Shown: in pieces, positions 1 through 8,544 of the stretch
How positions within the stretch are numbered: the stretch's first letter is position 1
Layout: every line of letters starts with the position of its first letter
Assembly (NCBI RefSeq): GCF_028618435.1
Contig: NZ_JAQISW010000010.1
Span: forward strand, 31,697-73,368
Length of the DNA stretch: 41,672 nucleotides
DNA from: Bartonella sp. MM73XJBT.G
Lineage (GTDB): Bacteria > Pseudomonadota > Alphaproteobacteria > Rhizobiales > Rhizobiaceae
Direction of reading: 5' to 3'
Position numbers and translations under genes: made by a program
The notes under the pieces: model-generated
Told to the model about the DNA's origin: nothing
Seen by the model: the letters and a program-made list of their open reading frames with translations, nothing else
The model's database searches: none

Positions 1-264
1 TATATACATAAAACAAATTTATACGTATAAAGTAAGAATTTAATTAAGATAATACTTTTGATAAAACCATTATAAATTGCAAAAAAAAGCCTTCAAAGAT
101 CTTTATACTTATTTTCAAATAAAAAAACATTAACGAAATGATTTTTAATTTTTACTGATATATAAAAAACATTTCGCAGTCCTTTTAAAAAGGAAAAACA
201 TCCATTAAAAGGCTTTTAACTTTAATAATGCGGACAAAAATACATTTATTATTAGCAAATATTA

Positions 265-609
265 TTAGAAAAATAATCTAAAAATAGCTAGAAAAGCACC
301 CATGAAATCCCCAACGGATAAAGAAGAAAAAACTGCTTTAATACCTATCCTCCTCCAAAAAGCTGCATCTGAAATTGCAGAAACTTTTTCAACTTTCCCA
401 AAAGACAATCCATCCTGTCCTTCAACATCATGGATAACAGCCCTATCTACCGCTTCAACAACAACAATTTTTTCTAGTGTAGTAACAATTCCCACTTCTT
501 GAAATTGATTTTGTACAAAACTTGCATTCCCCTCCACAGTTTGTACAAAAAAAAGCATAAATAGTGTAAAAATAATTGAACACACACGACTTTCAAATAT
601 TTTAAACAT
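265..609 (-). CDS. Small exported or membrane protein, family copy 1
   Basis: This encodes 114 aa of unknown function. The N-terminus has basic residues then a hydrophobic run (about residues 9-25), typical of a signal peptide or anchor. The middle is charged (about 35-80), and the C-terminus is again hydrophobic and Phe-rich, ending RLFF. The start ATG (609) is preceded on the minus strand by GAGGAG about 11 nt away, and a TTTACA/TATACG promoter lies at 727-755. Two relatives follow: a frameshifted copy at 1141-1486 and a diverged copy at 2451-2744. The opening MFKI-hydrophobic pattern resembles the signal peptides of the autotransporters in this window. I do not recognise a named family. 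A small membrane or surface protein is an inference from composition only. Confidence 0.6.
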   Translation of the reverse strand: MFKIFESRVCSIIFTLFMLFFVQTVEGNASFVQNQFQEVGIVTTLEKIVVVEAVDRAVIHDVEGQDGLSFGKVEKVSAISDAAFWRRIGIKAVFSSLSVGDFMGAFLAIFRLFF

Positions 610-726
610 AATTTTCTTTGCTCCTCTTTTTATTTACTAAAAAAGTAAAATAATATTTTTATACATAAAAAATAAACTTATATATAAGTTTATTAATATA
701 AGTAATAATAAAATATTTCATTGAAG

Positions 727-755
727 CGTATATCATATTATATAATATATGTAAA
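727..755 (-). promoter_or_regulatory. Putative sigma70 promoter of small-protein copy 1
   Basis: On the minus strand, TTTACA (750-755) is separated by 17 nt from TATACG (727-732), upstream of the gene that starts at 609. The same arrangement occurs upstream of the second copy and of three autotransporter genes. The surroundings are very AT-rich, so the -10 assignment is tentative. Confidence 0.4.
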
Positions 756-1140
756 TAAATAAAATTTACACATTTTAAGTATAAATTATTATATAATATA
801 AATTATACAAATAGATTTAATTGCAAAAAGTTTTAAAAATTATAATGTTTAAATAATTAATATAAAAATTATATGTTTATATTATTATAACAATATAAAT
901 AAATTTCATCATAATTAAAAACATCGATATAAAATAAATATATAATTATGAAGTAAGAATTTAAATAAGACGAATTTTTGACAAAACCATTATAAATTAC
1001 AAAAAGAAGCTACAAAATCCTTATCTTTATTTTCAAATAAAAAAACATTTCGCAGTCCTTTTAAAAAGGAAAAACATCCATTAAAAGGCTTTTAACTTTA
1101 ATAATGCGGACAAAAATACATTTATTATTAGCAAATATTA

Positions 1141-1486
1141 TTAGAAAAATAATCTAAAAATAGCTAGAAAAGCACCCATGAAATCCCCAACGGATAAAGA
1201 AGAAAAAACTGCTTTAATACCTATCCTCCTCCAAAAAGCTGCATCTGAAATTGCAGAAACTTTTTCAACTTTCCCAAAAGTAAATACATTTTGTCCTTCA
1301 ACATCATGGATAACAGCCGTATCTCCTGCTTCAATAACAACATTTGTTTTTTAGTGTAGTAACAATTCCCATTTCTTGAAATTGATTTTTTACAAAACTC
1401 GCATTCCCTTCTATAATTTGTACAAAAAAAAGAATAAATAATGTAAAAGTAAATGAACATACGCGATTTTTAAATATTCTAAACAT
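1141..1486 (-). pseudogene. Frameshifted copy 2 of the small exported protein
   Basis: Read from ATG at 1486, the protein starts MFRIFKNRVCS and follows copy 1 closely through the hydrophobic signal and the segment ending in GIVTTL. A run of A residues then differs by one inserted base relative to copy 1. This shifts the frame and gives a stop a few codons later, after roughly 50 residues. The DNA beyond stays clearly homologous to copy 1 down to the equivalent stop near 1141, in another frame. It is therefore a disrupted paralogue. A homopolymer slip could also restore it, so phase variation is possible but unproven. Confidence 0.65.
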
Positions 1487-1573
1487 AACTTTATTTTCTC
1501 CTCTTTTTCTTCACCAAAAAAAGTAAAATAATACTTATATATAAAAACAAATGATACATTATATGTAGTTCAT

Positions 1574-1602
1574 AATATAATACATTATGTATTACATGTA
1601 AA
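1574..1602 (-). promoter_or_regulatory. Putative sigma70 promoter of small-protein copy 2
   Basis: On the minus strand, TTTACA (1597-1602), a 17-nt spacer and TATATT (1574-1579) lie about 90 nt upstream of the start at 1486. It is one of the best matches to consensus among the shared promoters here. Confidence 0.45.
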
Positions 1603-2450
1603 GAGATAAAAACAATGTAATTTAAATTTTAAAAATAATAACAACAATACTAAAAAGTTTCTGAATGGTCTATTTAAGAAATTTTATTTAAAAATCAAAT
1701 GACTGTAAAACATAACGAATACAATTGATAAATACCTCATATTACGAAAAAATTTACCAAAATAAAATGTATCGCTAATATCTATACTATTATTATTACC
1801 TAAAACTTTAAAAATATTTATAAATATTAGAGGTAAATTATGCTTCTTATAATAGAATTATTTATCATTGATAATATGAAAACATTCCATTATTTTTATC
1901 ACTCTAATTTAAAATAATAAAAATTTATCAACTTTCATAGCAAAATAAATATCAAAAAAACAAATTTAAAAGATTATAAAATAAAAACTGTCAATATAAT
2001 AATACTTGCATATTATTGAGCTAAGAAAAAGATGAAGTGCTTCTCAAAAAATCTTTTATTATATTCCTCATTGATATGGAACAGTTTTTTTCTTGGTAAT
2101 GCGGAAAAATAAAATCACGAATAGATAAAAAAAGCGATCTAAAATAAATATATCTCCAGAAATAAACTTTAAAAGTCTGTCCTATTTTTGACAAAACAGT
2201 TATAAAGTGTAAAAGAGTCATCAAGATCTCTATGGTTAAACAGAAAAAACATTAACAAAATGATCTTTAACTTTTATTAATATATAAAAACATCCCATAG
2301 TATCTTCAAAAAAGTTGTTCAGCCCCCCTATCTCATACAGCGTAATGCATTGAAAATTTTAATTTTCAAAATTAACAAAACGCACTTATAAAACAAATCA
2401 ACTTATCAGATTTATAAAAACATTATAAGCAACACAAAAGTGCTAGAAAA
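1603..2450. other. AT-rich gene-poor stretch between small-protein copies 2 and 3
   Basis: No convincing gene is seen. A 67-codon minus-strand reading frame (2021-2224) lacks a clear ribosome site and overlaps sequence resembling the downstream flank of copies 1 and 2 (TTTTTGACAAAACAGTTATAAAG near 2187), so it is probably decayed duplicate DNA. Confidence 0.5.
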
Positions 2451-2744
2451 CTACTTAAAACCAAATACTAAGATAGTCATAAAAAATGAGAGCACCTCCC
2501 AAAATGCTAAAAAACAACTCTCTTGCCTAACTTTCATAAAAATTAGCTGATTTTCTTCTTCAATAGAATAAATCACAGCCATATCTATATTTCGATCTAC
2601 TATATTTTTCTCTTGATTAGTAAAAAATAATTCCCTTTGAAAGAAATATTTAGCAATATTTATATGACTTTCTGCACATTGTGTAAAAAAAATAAATGCT
2701 ATAAATATAGAGCAATAAAAATTATTTTTTAATATTTTAAACAT
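2451..2744 (-). CDS. Small exported or membrane protein, family copy 3
   Basis: This encodes 97 aa of unknown function, diverged from copy 1 (265-609). It keeps the MFKI start, a hydrophobic N-terminal segment (about residues 10-24), a charged middle containing an AVI-x-x-(V/I)-E motif that matches AVIHDVE in copy 1, and a hydrophobic Phe-rich C-terminus. The shared architecture and location support a real but fast-evolving gene. The AT-rich upstream region has a weak TTGTAT/TATTAT promoter candidate near 2840-2872. No enzymatic motif is visible. It could also be a decaying paralogue that is still open by chance. Confidence 0.5.
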   Translation of the reverse strand: MFKILKNNFYCSIFIAFIFFTQCAESHINIAKYFFQRELFFTNQEKNIVDRNIDMAVIYSIEEENQLIFMKVRQESCFLAFWEVLSFFMTILVFGFK

Positions 2745-4338
2745 TATTTTATATTACCATATTTTTCTTTAAATAAAAATTAAATTAATAATAAAAACTG
2801 TAAAAGTAAAACATATTTCTTAAAAAAAACTATTTTATACATATAATAATACATATACTATATTTAATACAAGTGTCATTAACACCTGAATAAAAAAGTT
2901 GTGTAAATATTTTAAGGAAAAGTGATAAAGTAACCTGTGAAAAATCGGGGTTTAAAAAGGACTAGCTGCAAGATAAACAAATTAAAAAGATAATCGTCAA
3001 AAACCGATATTGATCAACCAATTTATCAACAGCTCATCTTAAAAGCAAAAGACTGATTTATAATCATGATTCATTGTTTTGCATGTTGAATGAAAGACCA
3101 CCTGACGATTATAAGTTTTCCTTAATTTTAACGCTGTTTATATTGAACCAATCAAATTTATTTGCTTACAAATCACAAACGAAAGTAATGTGTAAGGCGA
3201 AAGTGGTAAAAAAGAAAAAATACACTTATAAGGTACTTTAAGCACCAAGTGCTGTTGCAAAAATCGGAAGATAACAAAGTATATGCAGTGCCCCCTTTTT
3301 ACTTAAAAGGTTTAAAAATGATCATATAAAATTGTTTTGCTATTATAGGGATTTACCGTTATACTCTTCGATATGCAGCGTTACAAAATAGGCTTGAATA
3401 CTTGCTTTTTCTTTAAAACAAACAGCTTGCAACGCAATGGGATTTTGCTTATCCTGATTTTAATGGTACTTCTTCTTTATCATCTGATCGCTCATCAAGT
3501 TATAAACGCATCAAGCTCTCTGTAATTTCGCACCGCTGCGCATCGAAGGGTATAACGGTAAATTCATTAAGCATCACCATCTTGACACTTCATAAAAGAA
3601 CAAACCGGCACCATCACACACTTTACCAGCCGCCTGATATTGTGAAAAAAGATCTTAGCACTTGAGATAGTTAATCAGAAGCTTACCTGTATAGTTTCAC
3701 GCCTCACAGCTAATCTACTTGTGATGTACAAAAAAACATGGTTTTATTCACTCAAAATGGAACAGATTTGGAATAAAAAAAGTCTTATAATTTTTTGAGA
3801 CTCACACATTCAACATGAAAAAATAAATACTCTTTATAAATCAATATAGTGTCATTATGTGATTTCATCTTATGTAAATTCTTCTCATTACATTAATTTT
3901 TTCTTCATAAACACTAAAATCTATTAAAACATTATTCAAAGTAAAATAAATTTACAAACATTTCTATTCGTTTTGTAAGACATCTCTATAAACTTGAATT
4001 CAGAATGCGAGAATCCTGATTAAAACCAAAAACTATGCCATCCTAGCCTTCACACCAACATAAATGCTTTGGTTATCCTTTCTCCATTGGCAAAAAGAAT
4101 TAATAAAAAATTCTTACAAAAGTTATTGATCTTTAGAAGGAATAGCGCATATTCCATCAAAACTGTGTTAGCTTCTCTCAATAAAATCTTCACTATTTTT
4201 AATAAAGCTCTCATTTTTAGAGTATCCCTATGGAATGTAAAAATACACCTATTTGCGTTTTTCTTATAGATAGATTAAATAGTGACAGAACCTTTTGATC
4301 ACTTTATCTATATAAACTCCTCTGTTGGGCAATAATTT
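2745..4338. other. Gene-poor region with degenerate coding remnants
   Basis: No intact gene is evident. The minus strand holds decayed peptide stretches, for example one containing LNEFTVIPFDAQ (about 3540-3575) and one containing FHSTCKT near 3090. Related remnants occur at 17440-17480 (FNEFNIILF) and at 7660-7690 (FHSTCKT). An inverted repeat lies at 3351-3563. The parent gene of these remnants is not recognised. The 66-codon frame at 4069-4269 shows no protein-like features and is not called. Confidence 0.5.
3351..3563. repeat. 29-bp imperfect inverted repeat flanking 155 bp
   Basis: The left arm 3351-3379 and right arm 3535-3563 are inverted copies that match at 26 of 29 positions (core TATAACGGTAAAT). 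A related, more diverged sequence occurs once near 17443-17475. The arms lie within degenerate coding remnants. They may be inverted duplicates of one decayed gene rather than transposon ends, because no transposase is visible between them. Confidence 0.55.
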
Positions 4339-5082
4339 ATGGTATCTAACACGCCTTTTCTCGCTCTTTTACCTTTAGGCGCACACGAATATCACGGAGA
4401 GCACCTTCCCTTTGAAACCGACTGGATTATCGCTGAAGCTTTTGCAAAAGCCCTCACGTTAGAAACAAAAGAACAATTTCATATCACCCTTTTACCGGTT
4501 GAGAAAATTGGCTATTCTATAGAACACATGGATGTTACAGGAACACAAACCCTGACCTTTTCTGATGCGATTAAGCGCTGGATAAAGATTGGTGAAGACT
4601 GCTATCACAAAGGGATCAACCGTCTTCTTCTTCTCAATGCTCACGGAGGCAACTCACCTTTAATAAGCATTGTTATCACCGAATTACGAAGGCGCTTTTC
4701 AATGCTTGCTGTAGCGACAAGCTGGAGCCGTTTTGGTTTACCACAAGGTCTGATAGATCCTTCTCAACAGCCTCTTGATATCCATGGTGGTTTTATAGAA
4801 ACCTCTCTCATGCTTTATTTAGCTCCAGAAAAAGTTCATATGGAAAAGGCAAAAAATTTTCATAATAAACAAGCGGATATGATTGCCAATTATCGCTATT
4901 TACGTGCTTATGGTCCTCATGCCTTTGGCTGGACAATGCGTGATCTCAACACGCAAGGTGCAGCAGGAAACGCAAGCAAAGCAACACCTCAAGCCGGTAA
5001 AGCTATCTTTTCTCATGTTCTATCTCAGCTTCATGATTTACTTGATGATATCAAGCGGTTTAATATAAATACATGGCAGTAA
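4339..5082 (+). CDS. Creatininase-family metallohydrolase
   Basis: This 247-aa protein belongs to the creatininase / creatinine amidohydrolase fold family, whose members hydrolyse cyclic amides or related C-N bonds with a two-metal centre in the cytoplasm. The N-terminal motif LPLGAHEYHGEHLP...TD supplies the expected metal ligands (about E17, H19, D28). LLNAHGGN (about 98-105) and the HGGFIET segment (E154) match the other conserved blocks. An in-frame TAA lies just six bases before the ATG, so no longer start is possible. The protein is shorter at the N-terminus than many relatives, which have about 15-20 residues before the first motif. It starts an apparent operon with the COG0523 GTPase (21-bp gap) and the WD40 gene. 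The true substrate is unknown; creatinine itself is unlikely in this setting. Confidence 0.85.
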   Translation: MVSNTPFLALLPLGAHEYHGEHLPFETDWIIAEAFAKALTLETKEQFHITLLPVEKIGYSIEHMDVTGTQTLTFSDAIKRWIKIGEDCYHKGINRLLLLNAHGGNSPLISIVITELRRRFSMLAVATSWSRFGLPQGLIDPSQQPLDIHGGFIETSLMLYLAPEKVHMEKAKNFHNKQADMIANYRYLRAYGPHAFGWTMRDLNTQGAAGNASKATPQAGKAIFSHVLSQLHDLLDDIKRFNINTWQ

Positions 5083-5103
5083 AGAACAATAAAAGGTCTC
5101 TCC

Positions 5104-6135
5104 ATGGAAAAGATACCCCTAACAAAACTTCCTGTTACGGTTCTTACAGGCTATCTTGGTGCAGGAAAAACTACTCTTCTCAACCGCATCCTTAGTGAAA
5201 ATCATGGCAAACGTTATGCTGTCATTGTCAATGAATTTGGTGAAATTGGGATTGATAATGACTTAATCATTGAATCAGATGAAGAAATTTATGAAATGAA
5301 TAACGGCTGTGTTTGCTGCACTGTACGTGGCGATCTCATTCGTATTCTAGAAAGTCTGATGCAACGTTCTCATCGATTTGATGCGATTATTATAGAAACA
5401 ACAGGACTTGCTGATCCCGTTCCTGTTGCACAAACCTTTTTCATGGATGATACAGTCCATGAAAAAACAACGCTTGACAGTGTCATAGCGGTCGTTGATG
5501 CAAAGCATTTTCCCATTCAACTGAAAAACAGTCGTGAAGTTGAAGAGCAAATTGCCTTCGCAGACATCGTTCTTTTAAATAAGATTGATCTCGTTACGGC
5601 ACAAGAACGTGCCCATGCAGAATCGCTTATTCTTGCTATTAATCCTCGCGCTATACTCTATACAACACAGCGTACCAATATTCCTCTTGATAAACTTCTC
5701 AATCGTGGTTTCTTTGATCTCCAACGGACTCTAGACCATGAGCCTCATTTTCTTGATCACGAGCATAAAGACCAACCTGAAGATCATGTGTGTGGTCCCA
5801 ATTGCCATCATGATCATCATCATCACACATCTACCATTCATGATATTACCGTCACTTCTGTAAGTTTAAAAACAGGTACCCTACAACCAGAAAAGTTTTT
5901 TCCTTGGATCCAACAGCTTACGCAGCAACAAGGACCTGATATCTTGCGTCTTAAAGGCATTATTGCCTTTCAAGGAGATGATGATCGTTATGTCATTCAA
6001 GGCATTCATATGCTTCTTGAGGGACAACATCAACGCCCATGGCGTGAAGATGAAAAACGAGAAAGCCGCCTTGTTTTTATCGGACGCTCTCTTGATGGCG
6101 AAAAATTAAAAACTGATTTTGAAAATTGCGCATAA
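5104..6135 (+). CDS. COG0523 / CobW-family GTPase, putative zinc or metal chaperone
   Basis: This 343-aa G3E P-loop GTPase has Walker [10 protein letters not shown] (about 16-24), the family metal-binding CVCC motif (69-72), an ETTGLADP switch region (about 98-105), the guanine-specificity NKID motif (159-162) and a CobW C-terminal domain (about 250-343). Between the two domains is a His/Asp/Cys-rich loop (about 212-241) with [12 protein letters not shown], which suggests binding of zinc or a similar metal. Family members deliver metal to client enzymes using GTP hydrolysis. No cobalamin genes are nearby, so a cobalamin role is not supported. The adjacent creatininase-type metallohydrolase is a plausible client, which is an inference from context. 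It starts 21 bp after that gene, and the WD40 gene follows within a few bases. Confidence 0.9.
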   Translation: MEKIPLTKLPVTVLTGYLGAGKTTLLNRILSENHGKRYAVIVNEFGEIGIDNDLIIESDEEIYEMNNGCVCCTVRGDLIRILESLMQRSHRFDAIIIETTGLADPVPVAQTFFMDDTVHEKTTLDSVIAVVDAKHFPIQLKNSREVEEQIAFADIVLLNKIDLVTAQERAHAESLILAINPRAILYTTQRTNIPLDKLLNRGFFDLQRTLDHEPHFLDHEHKDQPEDHVCGPNCHHDHHHHTSTIHDITVTSVSLKTGTLQPEKFFPWIQQLTQQQGPDILRLKGIIAFQGDDDRYVIQGIHMLLEGQHQRPWREDEKRESRLVFIGRSLDGEKLKTDFENCA

Positions 6136-6140
6136 AATGA

Positions 6141-7118
6141 GTGACAATGCCAAACATTATCCATTATGATCTCAAAAGTTACTGCCTTTCCTGTGGTTTT
6201 ATAGGCAATAAACCAGCCTTTGTTTCCGTGGAAGGTTTGATTGTTTTTTTAACCCCAACCCCACAAATCTTTGAAGTTCATAAAGGAATAATTTCAAGTC
6301 ATTTTTCCCATGACAATACTGCAATCATTACAGGGGGAGAAGATGGAAAAGTCTGTCAAACAACAGCTAATGGACACACAGAACTGCTTAGTCTAAAAGA
6401 ACGCAAATGGATAAATAACGTTGCTTTTGGTCCCCAAAAAGCTTTTGCCTTTTCCTCTGCTCGTCTTGCATTTGTGCATGTTAGAAAAGAGCAACAAGGG
6501 CTCCCACATGAGCGCAGTGTAGAGGGTCTGGCTTTTGCCCCAAAAGGTTTACGGCTTGCCGTTGCCCATTACAATGGCGTTACGCTTCATTGGCTCTCAA
6601 CACAAACATCTCCCACAACATTGGTATGGAAAGGCGCTCATTGTGGTGTGACCTTTTCACCAGACAACCGCTATGTCATTTCCACGATGCAAGAAAACGC
6701 CTTACACGGCTGGCGTCTTACCGATCATCAACATTTACGGATGAGTGGCTACCCAAGTAAAGTCAAAAGCTGGTCTTGGAGTGCAAAAGGAAAATGGCTC
6801 GCAACATCAGGTGCTTGTGCTGCAATTGTTTGGCCCTTTCATACAAAAGAGGGCCCCATGGGAAAAACACCCTTAGAACTTGGAACACGAGCAAATGCAC
6901 TTGTTAGCACCGTTTCATGCCATCCAAGCAAAGAAATTGTCGCCATAGGTTTCAATGATGGAATGATTTTAGCGGCACATTTTCGTGATGGAAAAGAAGT
7001 CCTTCTAAGAAGGGATGGGAAAAGCGCTATCTCAGCACTCAATTGGGATCAAACAGGACACAATCTCACCTTCGGCAGTGAAAATGGTGAATGTGGTATG
7101 ATCAATATCACTGATTAA
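6141..7118 (+). CDS. WD40-repeat protein
   Basis: This 325-aa predicted cytoplasmic beta-propeller has repeated blade-like segments with hydrophobic strands ending in W- or F-rich turns, such as GGEDGKV, LRLAVAHYNGVTLHW, VTFSPDNRYVIST and GKWLATSGACAAIVW. It has no signal peptide. The start is GTG at 6141 or ATG at 6147; an in-frame TGA at 6138-6140 rules out anything earlier. It lies only 5-11 bp after the COG0523 GTPase gene, so the two are probably co-translated. WD40 propellers are protein-interaction scaffolds, and a role in the same metal-handling process is an inference from synteny. The creatininase-GTPase-WD40 order resembles arrangements I recall from other Rhizobiales. Confidence 0.8.
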   Translation: MTMPNIIHYDLKSYCLSCGFIGNKPAFVSVEGLIVFLTPTPQIFEVHKGIISSHFSHDNTAIITGGEDGKVCQTTANGHTELLSLKERKWINNVAFGPQKAFAFSSARLAFVHVRKEQQGLPHERSVEGLAFAPKGLRLAVAHYNGVTLHWLSTQTSPTTLVWKGAHCGVTFSPDNRYVISTMQENALHGWRLTDHQHLRMSGYPSKVKSWSWSAKGKWLATSGACAAIVWPFHTKEGPMGKTPLELGTRANALVSTVSCHPSKEIVAIGFNDGMILAAHFRDGKEVLLRRDGKSAISALNWDQTGHNLTFGSENGECGMINITD

Positions 7119-8488
7119 GCCAAGCACCAACAAGTACAACTATCCCTGATTGAAATACCCACGCAATCCTTTAGAAATCTGAACCCCTACCCATCTATAG
7201 AACTCACAGAAATTCCAAACACCCTCCCCAAATCCCCAAAGTCTTTATAATCATGAAGCCTTCCATCTTCCTCTCTCCCCCCTTTAAACAAGACAAGACC
7301 TTAAACAAGTTTTTGACCTTTTAAACATTGTTTTCTCCATACAAGAATATCATCTATAAGACCGCCCCCATCCCTTATAAAGCCAACTTTCTCTATAATA
7401 ATTTATGCCATAGGCTGCACGCTACCATAAAGGCACATTTCTTAAAACTTCAGCAAAACATAGCTTCTATTATCACCCAAAAAGCTTTTTTATTCCTACG
7501 ATTAAAAGAAGAGGACTCAAAACTATTTTTCTCAATAAAAATTTTTTGACCGCTACTCCATACCTCAAAAAATAAAATTCCTTACCAATTCTGATCAACA
7601 ATGCAGCTTCTTATCTAGACATATCAAATCGGTTTAATAAAGGGGTGTTCACTGTTTTACATGTCGAGTGAAACCCCTTAAAGTCATAAAATTCTTTCAT
7701 TTCAAATCTATTTATATTAAAGTGACCAAAACCATTTGCTTGCACATTACAAACAGGGGAAATCCCGTATCCATACAAAACATTCAAGAAAAGATTAAAC
7801 ATGCCTCTTATGTAGTCTTTCAAATGCTAAAGTCAGTGCAATATTGAAAGCCTAGAAAATAGAATAATGATGCCCACTTATTATAATCTATATCTTATCA
7901 AAGTTGCTCTTGGCATCTATTATTTTCAAAAAAGAAAAAATACCCTTAAAAACACAATTAAGTATCCTTTATTTTATGGTAATTTAATCTCAAATTCTCT
8001 CAGTATTTTCTAAAAATAAAAGTATTTATCTAAAATCTCCAAGCAAACATCTTAAAAAATATGCATATTGACGAATATAAACGTGAATACAGTTTATATT
8101 TTTTTCTCTCAAATAAAATTCAAAACAATATATAAAGATCACAAAATCTCAACGTTTGATCTAAAAAACGAATAAAGAAACAGACAAAATAATCCTAAAA
8201 AAATCTTAAGAAAAACGCTAAAAAACAGTCCTAATCCTACTATATATTAATACAGACAACCATCAATACTGCCTCTTTTGAAAGATTACGCAACAAAGCT
8301 TTCAGTATAAAAGATTTTCATCACATTCATAATGAAATCTTTCCTCATATCACAATATTAAAACTTGTAAAAAAATTTCTCATTACACAGAAGAAAGCAT
8401 CTTGAGTAACTTCAATCATCAATCAAAGAAATCATTTTTATACTTTAAAAAATAACCATATTGGTGAGGGAGTATAAATTATAAGAAA
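7119..8488. other. Long non-coding spacer with decayed coding remnants
   Basis: No supported gene is present. A minus-strand frame at 7611-7823 contains a peptide segment (FHSTCKT, near 7660) that matches a remnant at about 3090, so this looks like a decayed member of the same unidentified repeated gene. A 73-codon plus frame at 7328-7549 has low-complexity composition and no ribosome site and is not called. No clear terminator was found after the WD40 gene. Confidence 0.5.
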
Positions 8489-8518
8489 TTAAAAAGGCAG
8501 AAAATTTTTCTGCCTTTC
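8489..8518 (-). terminator. Rho-independent terminator of autotransporter 1
   Basis: On the minus strand, GGCAGAAAA pairs with TTTTCTGCC and is followed by a T-run (TTTTTAATTT), about 30 nt after the stop codon at 8545. Confidence 0.75.
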
Positions 8519-8544
8519 CTATAAAAATGCACAATGGAACTCTT

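Larger units (their letters stand above)
20..1602. repeat. Segmental duplication carrying small-protein copies 1 and 2
   Basis: The block from about 27 to 755 recurs with divergence at about 945-1602. Matching segments include the AAGTAAGAATTTAA stretch (31 and 951), the long shared stretch at about 171-260 and 1046-1136 downstream of each gene, the coding regions and the promoters. Part of the downstream sequence (the TTTTGACAAAAC region) recurs a third time near 2187, ahead of copy 3. This indicates successive local duplications followed by decay. Confidence 0.6.

Noticed and set aside
2021..2224. A 67-codon minus-strand frame between small-protein copies
   Set aside because: It overlaps sequence resembling the non-coding downstream flank of the other copies and lacks the family's signal peptide pattern.
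3351..3563. Intact insertion sequence
   Set aside because: The inverted arms flank only 155 bp with no transposase reading frame, and no target-site duplication was evident.
4069..4269. A 66-codon plus-strand frame before the creatininase gene
   Set aside because: No ribosome site, AT-driven composition, and no link to the operon. The frame closes about 70 bp before the operon start.
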